From: an uncultured Colwellia sp.
Lineage (GTDB): Bacteria; Pseudomonadota; Gammaproteobacteria; Enterobacterales; Alteromonadaceae
Reading direction: 5' to 3'
Length of the DNA: 62,744 bases
Assembly (NCBI GenBank): GCA_913063325.1
Contig: CAJXYE010000023.1
Location: 1-62,744 of the forward strand
A model generated the notes under the pieces. It made no database searches. It worked only from the letters and a program-made list of their open reading frames with translations, and was not told the DNA's origin. How positions within the stretch are numbered: position 1 is the stretch's first letter; each line of letters starts with the position of its first letter. Of the stretch, positions 1 through 8,166 are shown one piece after another. Position numbers and translations under genes: made by a program.

Positions 1-144
1 GGTATTTGTGGTCAAGGGCCTTCAGATCATGAAGACTTTGCCGCTTGGTTAGTAGAGCAGGGCATTGATAGTGTCTCGTTAAACCCTGATACGGTATTAC
101 CAACATGGTTATACCTTGCTGAGCAATTAGCTAAAAAAGCCTAA
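1..144 (+). CDS. ppsA: Phosphoenolpyruvate synthase, C-terminal end (partial)
   Basis: The window opens inside this gene; only the last 47 codons and the TAA are present. PpsA converts pyruvate, ATP and water to phosphoenolpyruvate, AMP and phosphate for gluconeogenesis. The visible tail contains GICGQGPSDH and the segment around SLNPDTV, the conserved end of the PEP-utilising TIM-barrel domain; the Cys in GICGQ is the conserved C-terminal active-site cysteine of this family. A hairpin terminator follows about 57 bases downstream. The rest of the gene lies outside the window, so domain completeness cannot be judged. Confidence 0.9.
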   Translation, partial: GICGQGPSDHEDFAAWLVEQGIDSVSLNPDTVLPTWLYLAEQLAKKA

Positions 145-200
145 AACCTTTAAATAAAGTTAATAGCCAAAGCTTATAGCTAAACCTTAGCGACAATGAA

Positions 201-239
201 AGCACGTTAATCTCTTAATTGAGTTAGCGTGTTTTTTTA
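201..239 (+). terminator. Rho-independent terminator after ppsA
   Basis: An imperfect stem, GCACGTTAA-TCTC against GAG-TTAGCGTG, is followed by a run of seven T. It lies directly downstream of ppsA and before the toxin-antitoxin relic. Confidence 0.75.
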
Positions 240-382
240 TGGGTAAAATAAGGGATATCTCTAATGCATTGTAGGGCAGAAAGTGATGTAGGGTTTTAAT
301 CCTTTTTGTCACCACATTGGAGCTGTGCGAGCATCTGGTTAAGTATCGCTTTATTAGGGCGTCATAACTCAAAGCCAAAGCC

Positions 383-431
383 TTGTGTTGCCTGCAAGTT
401 TTAACTATACTTTGTACCATATAAAGTACAA
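383..431 (+). promoter_or_regulatory. Promoter and candidate autoregulatory operator of the antitoxin gene
   Basis: TTGTGT (383-388) and TATACT (406-411) are 17 bases apart and fit a sigma-70 promoter. Immediately downstream is the inverted repeat TTGTAC-N8-GTACAA (412-417 and 426-431). Its place between the -10 box and the ribosome binding site suits an operator bound by the Phd/YefM-type antitoxin. That function is inferred from position only. Confidence 0.5.
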
Positions 432-445
432 TTAAAGGTATCGTT

Positions 446-727
446 ATGAGCAGAATTCATTTTGATCAGGATATACAACCGCTTTCTGATTTTAGGGCTG
501 GTGCGGCTTCTTTTATACGTCAGGTTAATGAAACAAGAAGACCTATTGTAATTACCCAAAGAGGGAAAGGTGTAGCTGTTGTTGTTGATGTTGCCGAGTA
601 TGAAGCTATGCAAGAAAAGATTGAATTGCTCGAAGAGATGCAAAAAGCAGAAGCTCAACTTTCTGCTGGGTTAGGTGTTTCAAGTTCTGAGGCTAGAAAG
701 CGAATTTTACAGAGTATTCAAAGTTGA
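446..727 (+). CDS. Phd/YefM-family antitoxin
   Basis: A 93-residue protein of the Phd/YefM antitoxin type. The N-terminal half has the family pattern: a PLSDFR-like segment, RPIVITQRGKGVAVVVDVAEYE as the beta-strand/helix core (about residues 32-53), and a charged C-terminal tail that would wrap the toxin. The ATG has AAAGG about seven bases upstream. The stop codon overlaps the TTG start of the downstream toxin relic, the usual tight coupling of such modules. Its partner is interrupted by a stop codon, so this antitoxin may now be an orphan. It could still repress its own promoter or neutralise related toxins encoded elsewhere. Confidence 0.85.
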   Translation: MSRIHFDQDIQPLSDFRAGAASFIRQVNETRRPIVITQRGKGVAVVVDVAEYEAMQEKIELLEEMQKAEAQLSAGLGVSSSEARKRILQSIQS

Positions 728-1017
728 AAGTAACTTGGTCTCCTTTGGCATTAGAAAAGTTAGAAGCAACCGCTAAGTATATTGCACTTGATAAACCATC
801 TGCAGCCGATAAATGGGTGAATGACATTTTTGATCGCGTAGATTGACTTGCTTCTCAACCTGAAATAGGGCGGGAGGTTGCAGAGTTGTTAGGCTCAAAT
901 TATCGTGAAGTAGTTTTTGGCAATTACCGCATTATCTATAAAATTGAAAATGAGGTAAAAATACTAACTTTATGTAATAGTCGTCAGCTTCTAAGTTCTG
1001 AAAATATTGAGTTATAA
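724..1017 (+). pseudogene. ParE/RelE-family toxin, disrupted by an in-frame TGA
   Basis: A TTG at 724 overlaps the antitoxin stop and opens a frame of 97 codons to TAA at 1015-1017. It reads as a ParE/RelE toxin: LEKLEATAKYIA near the start, ASQPEIGREV in the middle, NYRIIYKIE and LTLCNSR near the end. Codon 41 is TGA (844-846) between VD and LASQP, where relatives commonly carry a basic residue; one C-to-T change of CGA would produce it. The remainder shows no frameshift, so inactivation looks recent. Without readthrough only 40 residues would be made, probably inactive. A base-call error cannot be excluded from this sequence alone. Confidence 0.8.
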
Positions 1018-1188
1018 GCCTTTAAGCTAGGATAAAGACAGCTGGCTTTTTCTCCTTCGTCGCTATTTTAGCTAACAATCTTTTGCCTGTTAATGTGGGC
1101 GTAGGCTTTTGTTTAATACATAATTAAATTTCAGTAAGCTAGGGTAACGTCATACTCATTTAATCAATCAGAGCCATAAACAAATACC
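1018..1188. other. Intergenic spacer before the short Rho gene
   Basis: The 171 bases are AT-rich. No convincing ORF, terminator or operator was seen, and no clear Shine-Dalgarno sequence precedes the ATG at 1189. Confidence 0.5.
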
Positions 1189-2133
1189 ATGACCAGAAAA
1201 ATATTATCACTAAACATTAAAAGAAAAGTTGTGGATGAACCAATAGTTGAAGTAGTCCAGAATAAGGCTTATGTTGATCCTCAAAAGCGTTTTTTAAATG
1301 GCACAGCCATAAACCCTGAGCAATGTATTCGCCTAGAGTTAGGCTCTCAGCAATTTTCTACGCGCGCTATGGATATCTTTACGCCAATTGGAATGGGACA
1401 ACGAGGTTTAATTGTTGCAGCCCCAGGCTCTGGAAAATCGACTCTATTAAAGCACATTTGCCAGGCGGTGGGTGAAGCACATCCAGAGATCAAACTTTAT
1501 GCATTACTTATTGATGAGCGCCCTGAAGAGGTGACTGATTTTAAGCGCAGCGTGCCAGCTAAAGTATATGCCTCATCTACAGATGAAAACTATGACAATC
1601 ACGTGCGCGTAGCCAATGAACTGCTTAATGTCGCACGTAAAGAAGCTGGTGAAGGTCACAATGTCATGATTGTGATTGACTCTCTGACAAGACTCACACG
1701 AGTTTATAATGCCAATCAAAAGAGTAGCGGTCGTACCATGTCAGGAGGCATTGATGCGAGAGCGATGGAAATACCACGGAAACTGTTTGGCACGGCGAGA
1801 AATATAGAAAATGGTGGCTCGATCACTATTCTCGCAACCATACTTGTTGATACTGGCAGCCGCATGGATCAGGTAATATTTGAAGAGTTCAAGGGCACGG
1901 GTAATATGGAAGTTTTTTTATCACGTGAGGCCGCTAATCAGCGGGTTTTTCCTGCATTGGATATTGCTAAAAGTAGTACGCGCCGTGAGGAGCTTATTCT
2001 CAATGCGAAGGATCTCGAAAAAATCAGAGTTTTACGTAGAGCACTTACCGACCTTAAACCTGTTGATGGTGCAAGGGCACTTGTTGAGTTACTTGAAAAA
2101 TACCCAACGAATGCTGAGCTATTGAATCGTTAA
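1189..2133 (+). CDS. Short Rho-family ATPase lacking the N-terminal RNA-binding domain
   Basis: A 314-residue protein matching the ATPase core of transcription terminator Rho, which is about 420 residues in most bacteria. Visible: a Walker A motif APGSGKST (residues 78-85), LLIDERPEEVTDFKRSV (about 106-122), a Walker B-like VMIVIDSLTRL (159-169), the Q-loop region SSGRTMSGGID, the R-loop LVDTGSRMD (219-227) and EEFKGTGNME with RVFPALDI. The first 50 residues do not contain the helix-bundle and cold-shock-like primary RNA-binding domain of canonical Rho. The P-loop also departs from the usual PPKAGKT form. Both secondary-site RNA loops survive, so hexameric translocation on nucleic acid is plausible, but loading without a primary site would differ. 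It is probably a paralogue; a full-length rho would be expected elsewhere in the genome. Its biological role is unknown to me. Confidence 0.8.
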   Translation: MTRKILSLNIKRKVVDEPIVEVVQNKAYVDPQKRFLNGTAINPEQCIRLELGSQQFSTRAMDIFTPIGMGQRGLIVAAPGSGKSTLLKHICQAVGEAHPEIKLYALLIDERPEEVTDFKRSVPAKVYASSTDENYDNHVRVANELLNVARKEAGEGHNVMIVIDSLTRLTRVYNANQKSSGRTMSGGIDARAMEIPRKLFGTARNIENGGSITILATILVDTGSRMDQVIFEEFKGTGNMEVFLSREAANQRVFPALDIAKSSTRREELILNAKDLEKIRVLRRALTDLKPVDGARALVELLEKYPTNAELLNR

Positions 2134-2166
2134 CTAGTATTACATTGTAGAACTAAATAGTAGACT

Positions 2167-3528
2167 CTAATTGTTTAGTTTAATTGCTTTTTGAGGCATG
2201 GCTGACAGCCGAGGGTAATAACTCAATGTGAGCTTTCCTGTATCATCGTCATCAATAACAAAATAGTCTAATGAACCTTTGTAAACAAAGCTGTTCTTAG
2301 AAATTGGCATAACTTCATAAGGTAATGAATCATCTCTTCTAGTATAGATAAGCCCTTCTTCCACGAATAAGGTTCGTGTTGAATTATTGTCTATTTTATA
2401 ACGTCCTAAAAATTTATTAAGTTGGTTTTTTTCCATTGCAAAGGGGGCATAGTCGGGGTAATTAATACCTAATATCTCAGCAGATAATAGCAGGGTTAAA
2501 TTGAATGGTTTAGAGGAGTAGTCATTGCTCAGCGCGGCAAGGTAAATGTCTTCTTCTGGAAAATACACGGCACTTGTTTTAAAACCTGGAGTGCTTCCTT
2601 GATGAATAATTGCGTTATGCTTGTGGATTTTAATATTATTTAAGCCAAAGCCGTAACGAGAAAAACTACCATCATTTAGTTTAAATCCTGTAATCATCAT
2701 TTTATAGCTTTGGTCTGAAATCAATAACCCTTGGCTCAAACTGCGATACCAAATGGCCAAATCATCAACGCTTGAAACTAAACCTCCTGCGGAAAAAGCC
2801 CATGATACATCGATAGGTTTTGCTTTTTTAATTTCAGCTCTTCTTGTTTGGTAATAACCAATAACTTCTTTTGAATTGTTTATTTTACGGCCATAATAAC
2901 TATTATTCATGCCTAATTTGTTAAAAATGTTAGCTTCTATGAATTGACCATAGGTCTGTTTACTGACAACTTCGATAATTTTACCTAGCAATAGATAACC
3001 GCTGTTGGAATAGCTCATCTTCTTACCAGGCGGGAATTTAATGGTTTCCTTCATCAATAAAACCATTAGTTTATCTAACGAAATTGCTGTCTTTCTATGT
3101 TCAGCTATGTTTTTAGGGTTTCTATAAAGTCCTGAAGTATGGCTCATTAAGTGTTCAATTGTGATGTCACTTAGTTGTGGTGCTAAGTTAGGTAAATATT
3201 TGTGCACCTTATCGGTAATCGATAATTTCCCTTGCTCTTGCAACATCAATAAAGCTGCGCTGGTAAATTGTTTTGTGATTGAAGCAAGTTTAAATTCACT
3301 GCTAGTGGTAAGAACCTTTGAAAGTTCGATATTAGCTTTACCGCGAGCACCTTTATATATGGTTTGTCCTGCCTTGGTCACTATGACAGACACTCCTGGC
3401 CCTTTTACATCGACATAGTTTTTTAATAACTTATCAAAATTTACAGTATTGCTTGCGAAACATTGACTCGAGAGCACAAAAAAAATGATGAAATAAAGTC
3501 GGATAAAATAGCTTTTCATTAGGAACAT
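2167..3528 (-). CDS. Exported serine hydrolase of the class C beta-lactamase/penicillin-binding family
   Basis: A 453-residue protein with an N-terminal signal peptide (hydrophobic to about residue 25, SQCFASN cleavage region). The three motifs of the beta-lactamase-related serine hydrolases are present: SITK (S83, K86), YSN (173-175) and HQG (309-311) in place of KTG. A C-terminal region of about 90 residues resembles the lipocalin-like extension common in this family. These enzymes include esterases, peptidases and beta-lactamases, and sequence alone does not settle the substrate. Two starts are possible (codons 1 and 4); GGAATAA sits better for the first. It converges with the Rho-like gene, with only 33 bases between the stops. 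Confidence 0.85.
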   Translation of the reverse strand: MFLMKSYFIRLYFIIFFVLSSQCFASNTVNFDKLLKNYVDVKGPGVSVIVTKAGQTIYKGARGKANIELSKVLTTSSEFKLASITKQFTSAALLMLQEQGKLSITDKVHKYLPNLAPQLSDITIEHLMSHTSGLYRNPKNIAEHRKTAISLDKLMVLLMKETIKFPPGKKMSYSNSGYLLLGKIIEVVSKQTYGQFIEANIFNKLGMNNSYYGRKINNSKEVIGYYQTRRAEIKKAKPIDVSWAFSAGGLVSSVDDLAIWYRSLSQGLLISDQSYKMMITGFKLNDGSFSRYGFGLNNIKIHKHNAIIHQGSTPGFKTSAVYFPEEDIYLAALSNDYSSKPFNLTLLLSAEILGINYPDYAPFAMEKNQLNKFLGRYKIDNNSTRTLFVEEGLIYTRRDDSLPYEVMPISKNSFVYKGSLDYFVIDDDDTGKLTLSYYPRLSAMPQKAIKLNN

Positions 3529-3961
3529 TGTAAATTATTCCTATTATATGGATGCTGATTTTACGTGAAAGGCAAGTGATAACGAACTGATGAAATATTT
3601 TATTCAGGGGTGTTGAACTGTTTTATTGTAATTAATAATAAGCTAAAACAAGGTGATAGGGAATATATCTTTCAAGTTAAATTAAAGAGGGCGTTTTAAT
3701 TCTTCTCTGGTGAGTTATTTAAACGAACTCTGGGAAATTATTAAACCTTGCATACTGGGTGATATTATAAGGCGGTCATTAAACATTTAGTTGATCAAAA
3801 TAGCGTAATTAATTGTCAGGTTTCTTTACAATTTAACTTCAAATTTAATCATAGAACACCCTGAAAATCTTCATAAGCTGATAAGACAACAACTTACAAT
3901 CAAGGTACAAATAATGCATACTTACTGAAATATCATATGTTTTTCACTTTTGGGGAATAGG
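3529..3961. other. Gene-free AT-rich interval between hydrolase and PEP-CTERM gene
   Basis: This stretch separates two divergent genes and must hold both promoters. I saw no coding remnant, strong inverted repeat or sigma-54-like GG-N10-GC element. The ribosome binding site TGGGGA lies just before the ATG at 3962. Confidence 0.45.
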
Positions 3962-4912
3962 ATGAAAAAAATTGCATTCATTAAAAAATTATTTATAGGG
4001 ACAAGCCTTCTATTTACTAGCCTTGTTGTTAGTGCTGGCAACTTTGACGTAGACGGTTGTTTTGGTTGTAATGGTGAAACTTACGATGTAGGTTTTAAGG
4101 TTGAGTTTGATGTCAATGGAACTCCTGCAAATGGCTTTTTGTATATTGGTGAGTCGGATGACAGTCAATATATGTATTTTGAAATGCCTTTGGCGTTTGT
4201 TGATACAGCATACGGGGATGAAGCAGCAGATCATGGTTGGAAGCCGAAAAAAGACTCTAGCAAAACGAGACCCTTTGATAAGATTATCGGTAGTGACCGT
4301 TTAATTGAGTTTAAATTCCCAAATGATGGCAACGAAGTTCTGGTTGATATTGATGTATTAGCGTGTACAGAAAAATGTGTAAAACCTAAGAAAATATACG
4401 ACGATAATCAAAACACCTATCAATCATCAGGGTATGAAAGCTGGGGGAAGGGAAGTAAATCAGATGGTGATGATCACAATGATAATGCCGCTGATATTTT
4501 TGCTCAACAAGACGGTCAAACACAAATTAGAACGACTATGGATTATAACGTTGGCTTAGCAGGCTTTAATTCTTTAAATTCTGGTGCAACAGGAGCCGAT
4601 GAAGACAAATGGTTATATAATTATGGTTTTGAATTTGAATTTAAAACAAACGTTTTTGGAGATAATATTGGCGAGTTAACTAAAGAAACATTAGCTAACT
4701 ACTTAGCACTTGGAGATTCCCATGCCTCAAGCGCAAAAGATGGAAAAAATACAGCAGATACAGAGATCACAGGGCGATGTGAACCTGATTGCTTGCCAAC
4801 AACAGATGTATCAGAGCCACCAACAGATGTACCAGAGCCAACATCATTGGCTATTTTTGCTTTAGCTATCGCAGGTCTATCTTTCTCTAAGCGTCAACGT
4901 AAATTAACTTAG
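3962..4912 (+). CDS. PEP-CTERM sorting-domain exported protein
   Basis: A 316-residue secreted protein. It has a signal peptide (KKIAFIKKLF followed by a hydrophobic run ending near VSAGN). Its C-terminal sorting signal starts at VPEPTSLAIF, continues as a hydrophobic helix and ends in the basic tail SKRQRKLT: the PEP-CTERM signal recognised by exosortase (EpsH/XrtA) systems. The mature part is acidic and Asp/Gly/Asn-rich with no domain I recognise; Cys pairs such as CFGC suggest disulfides. Before the signal the phrase TDVSEPP is echoed by TDVPEP, a small internal duplication. The ATG at 3962 is preferred over an upstream in-frame TTG at 3950 because TGGGGA precedes it at good spacing. The PrsT-like gene follows. 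Confidence 0.88.
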   Translation: MKKIAFIKKLFIGTSLLFTSLVVSAGNFDVDGCFGCNGETYDVGFKVEFDVNGTPANGFLYIGESDDSQYMYFEMPLAFVDTAYGDEAADHGWKPKKDSSKTRPFDKIIGSDRLIEFKFPNDGNEVLVDIDVLACTEKCVKPKKIYDDNQNTYQSSGYESWGKGSKSDGDDHNDNAADIFAQQDGQTQIRTTMDYNVGLAGFNSLNSGATGADEDKWLYNYGFEFEFKTNVFGDNIGELTKETLANYLALGDSHASSAKDGKNTADTEITGRCEPDCLPTTDVSEPPTDVPEPTSLAIFALAIAGLSFSKRQRKLT

Positions 4913-4940
4913 CCAATCTTACTAACTACTGCAATTTATT

Positions 4941-4972
4941 AAAAAAGCACTGTAATTAGCGGTGCTTTTTTA
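4941..4972 (+). terminator. Rho-independent terminator after the PEP-CTERM gene
   Basis: AAAAAAGCAC and GGTGCTTTTTT form a short stem with an 11-base loop followed by T residues. It lies between the PEP-CTERM gene and the ATG of the TPR gene, so the two may be only partly co-transcribed. Confidence 0.65.
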
Positions 4973-5015
4973 TATGCTCTATTCTAAAAGATATATATTC
5001 ACATTAAAGGTTTTT

Positions 5016-7841
5016 ATGAAAATAGATAACTCTCGCCATTTTATTTCTTTAAGTGCATTATTTTTAATCTTTTTTTCGTTGGCTGTCGTAAGTTCAGAGC
5101 AGGCAATTGATCAATCTCAAGCCAATGTGGATTACGAAAAAGCGTTAATGAGTTTTGAAGAACAAGACTATCGCGCAACCATGATTCATTTAAAAAACAC
5201 CTTTCAAAATACCCGAGAGCATTTAGCCGGTCGTATTTTATATGCAAAGGTTTTACTTGCTCACGAGAATGGTGTTGTCGCAGAGGTTGAGTTAAATTAT
5301 GCCAATGAATTGGGCGCTGATTTAGATCTTCTGAGACCACTGCAAGCTAAGGCGTTATTGTACCAGCAAAGATTTACCGCAGCATTAGAGCTTACGCTAC
5401 CGGGTAATAGTCGCACTGACGTTGAACTTGAACTTGCTTACTTACGTGGTCAAGCCTATATCGGGCTGAATAAGTTTGCTTTTGCAGAAGAAAGTTTTGA
5501 CCACGCATTAACTTTATCCCCTCGTCATAACCTGGCAAACTTAGGTAAAGCACAAGTATACCTTGCTCGCAAACAATTTACATTAGCAGAGCAATATACT
5601 GATAAAGCATTGTTAGGTTATAACATCCCTGAAAGAGCAAGAGTGATCCGTGCAAAGTTATTTTTAATTGCCGGTGATATTGATGCAGCGCTAGCACAGT
5701 TAAACAAGGCAGTAGAAGTTAACCCGGACTATTTAGCTGCTCGAATGATAAAAGCAGAGGTATTGTTATCACAAGGTGACGTTGATCTTGCTGAAGAAAG
5801 TATTAATTATATTCTTGATATTGCTCCACAAGAGCCGCAAACCAATTACCTCAGAGCTATTGCATCCAGTAAAAAAGGTAAAACCGCAGACATTGAAAAG
5901 ACCTTCTCCAATATTTTAGCTACCTTAAGTGCATTACCCGATAATATTAGACAAGAAAACCCACAATACCTCTATTTGGCAGGTTATATTTTATATAAAC
6001 AAAATAACTTGCTGGAGGCGGGTAACTTTTTTAATCAATACCTCGACCGAGTGAATGATTACCGCGCTATAGTGATGTTGGCTGACATTGAGATAAGGCT
6101 GCAAGAATATGCAAATGCTAAAAACTTATTAATAAAAGCAAACCGTCATTTCCCAAAGAATGAAACGATTCTGAATTTATTGGCAAGTAGCTTTATGGGG
6201 TTAGAGCAGTATGAGGATGCGCAACGTTACTTTATTGAATCATTACAAATAAACCCGAGCAACCCAAATGTGGTATTACAATTTGCAAAGAGCTTTATTG
6301 CCCAAGAAAATTACAGTAAGGCAATCGAGTTATTATTAAAAATAGAACAAGCATTTCCTAATATGGTACCCGCTTTATTAGCTTTAAATACCAGCTTTAA
6401 TGAGTTGAGACAATTTAATCTAGCTATAATCCGAAGTCAAAAATTAGTCTCTATTGCGCCAAAAAATTCGTATTTTCAATTTTTACATGGAAACAATTTA
6501 GTAAATAGCAATGAGTTAGCACAAGCTGAATATTCTTTTAATCAAGCAATATTAATTTCTGCTGATTATATTGATGCCAAAGTGGCCTTAATTGAATTAT
6601 TGGTTATTCAAGGTAGCAACACACAAGCAAAAATAGAGCTAGAAACATTACTAAGCCAGTATCCTAAGGATATAGTGATTATGAAGTCTATTGCTTCATT
6701 GCACTATTTATTAGAAGAATATAATGACAGTGCTTTGTGGTTAGAAAAAGTATTAGCTGAAAATGTAGCTGATGTTGAAGCATTAATTTCTTTAGATCAG
6801 GTTTACCGAAAAACAAATCAATTAGATAAAATTCAACTGAAACTCGAAGCTATTTTAGTAAATGATTCGATAGGCGCATTGCATGAATTACTCGGAGGCG
6901 TTTATTTAAGCCAACGAAACTATAAGCAGGCGGTCAAGCAGTATGAACGTTATGTAGAAGTGGAAAGAAATAGAGGCTACGCTTTGTCAATATTAGCCAA
7001 TGCACAAATAACGGCTAGAGATATTAACGGAGCTATTTCGTCATTAAGAAAAGCATTAGTTTGGGATGATGAGGTTGTTACCATCCATATTTTATTAACC
7101 CAATTATTAATGGTTAGTGGAGAAATAGAAGAAGCAGCTCAACAGATTAAAATTATTCGCTTAAAAGATAAAAAAGGGGCCATTGCAGATTTATTATCAG
7201 GAGACTTGTTATTTAAGCAAGGTAAATATTCCAAGGCATTGCCTTTTTATCAACGTTCGTTAAGTATTAACCCCTCAACAGCAAGTATTCTCGCTTTGTA
7301 TCGAACCTATAAAAAATTGAATAAACTTAAAAAGGCTGAACAGTTATTAACAAGTCAAATTGAGAAAGCAGAAAGTGTAGAATTAAAGTTTGTTATTGCA
7401 CTTGCTGATGTTTATCAGTTACAAAAAAAATATGAAATGACAACCAACCTTTATCAAAAGGCACTTAAAGAGTATCCCAATTCCCCCGCCTTATTAAATA
7501 ACCTTGCTAACAACCTCATTGACCAAGGTGAAATTGAGCAAGCGGTTGTTTTTGCTAAACGAGCTATTACCATCGCCCCTAATAATGTCACGATTCTCGA
7601 TACCATGGCATGGGGACAAATCAATTTAGCTAATTATGAGGCCGCACTTACCTATTTACGTCAGGCATTAGCACTTGATACGGCCAATAACTCTGTCAAA
7701 TATCATTTAGCAATCGCATTAGATAAGTTGGGCAGACGAAAGTCAGCGCAAAATTATTTGATTCAAGTTGTTGAAAGTTACTCTCCATTTAAAGAGAAAG
7801 CACAGGCAAAGAAATTATTGGATAATTGGGTTAGCGAGTAA
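5016..7841 (+). CDS. prsT: PrsT-like PEP-CTERM system TPR-repeat protein
   Basis: A 941-residue exported protein built almost wholly of tetratricopeptide repeats, such as ALMSFEEQDYRATMIHLKNT near the start and AYIGLNKFAFAEESFDHAL further on, continuing to LANYEAALTYLRQALAL near the end. Length and repeat layout match PrsT, the TPR component associated with PEP-CTERM/exosortase loci, and a PEP-CTERM substrate lies directly upstream. The ATG at 5016 has AAAGG at good spacing and begins a signal peptide; the frame extends upstream to a GTG at 4962, but that overlaps the terminator. Many PrsT proteins are lipoproteins; no lipobox Cys is visible here, so this one is probably soluble periplasmic. 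No exosortase gene is in the window. Confidence 0.75.
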   Translation: MKIDNSRHFISLSALFLIFFSLAVVSSEQAIDQSQANVDYEKALMSFEEQDYRATMIHLKNTFQNTREHLAGRILYAKVLLAHENGVVAEVELNYANELGADLDLLRPLQAKALLYQQRFTAALELTLPGNSRTDVELELAYLRGQAYIGLNKFAFAEESFDHALTLSPRHNLANLGKAQVYLARKQFTLAEQYTDKALLGYNIPERARVIRAKLFLIAGDIDAALAQLNKAVEVNPDYLAARMIKAEVLLSQGDVDLAEESINYILDIAPQEPQTNYLRAIASSKKGKTADIEKTFSNILATLSALPDNIRQENPQYLYLAGYILYKQNNLLEAGNFFNQYLDRVNDYRAIVMLADIEIRLQEYANAKNLLIKANRHFPKNETILNLLASSFMGLEQYEDAQRYFIESLQINPSNPNVVLQFAKSFIAQENYSKAIELLLKIEQAFPNMVPALLALNTSFNELRQFNLAIIRSQKLVSIAPKNSYFQFLHGNNLVNSNELAQAEYSFNQAILISADYIDAKVALIELLVIQGSNTQAKIELETLLSQYPKDIVIMKSIASLHYLLEEYNDSALWLEKVLAENVADVEALISLDQVYRKTNQLDKIQLKLEAILVNDSIGALHELLGGVYLSQRNYKQAVKQYERYVEVERNRGYALSILANAQITARDINGAISSLRKALVWDDEVVTIHILLTQLLMVSGEIEEAAQQIKIIRLKDKKGAIADLLSGDLLFKQGKYSKALPFYQRSLSINPSTASILALYRTYKKLNKLKKAEQLLTSQIEKAESVELKFVIALADVYQLQKKYEMTTNLYQKALKEYPNSPALLNNLANNLIDQGEIEQAVVFAKRAITIAPNNVTILDTMAWGQINLANYEAALTYLRQALALDTANNSVKYHLAIALDKLGRRKSAQNYLIQVVESYSPFKEKAQAKKLLDNWVSE

Positions 7842-8166
7842 ATAAATTAACCAGATGATATGAAAATCATTTATTGTTTTATTAATGCTTTAGCTTTTCT
7901 ACTTTAATCGGTCATATTTGATAAACGTATATCCCGCCTAGAAGGGCGGTTTTACTATAAAACGAATGGTTTAGTATTTTTCATTATTTATGATGACTCA
8001 ACTATTTCTATCATAATGAAAAAAGAGGTCTATGGTTGAACAATCAAGTAGATAAATATTCATTTTTCATTGGAATTATTGAATATTTCGCGCTAAATCG
8101 AGTAAAAATACAATTTTTACATGATATACTCGAAACACTATCCTGTTTCAAAAAAGTTAAGTCGTT
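7842..8166. other. Intergenic interval before ydiJ
   Basis: AT-rich and without a convincing gene. It contains the weak hairpin at 7933-7953 and presumably the ydiJ promoter. A 65-codon frame at 8036 overlaps ydiJ, lacks recognisable features and is not believed. Confidence 0.5.
7933..7953 (+). terminator. Possible terminator after prsT
   Basis: CCGCCT pairs with GGGCGG across a four-base loop, followed by TTTTAC. The stem is GC-rich in an AT-rich setting but the T-run is short. Confidence 0.5.

Noticed and set aside
1018..1188. Possible integron attC site or cassette boundary around the toxin-antitoxin relic
   Set aside because: No paired core sites could be found on either side of the module.
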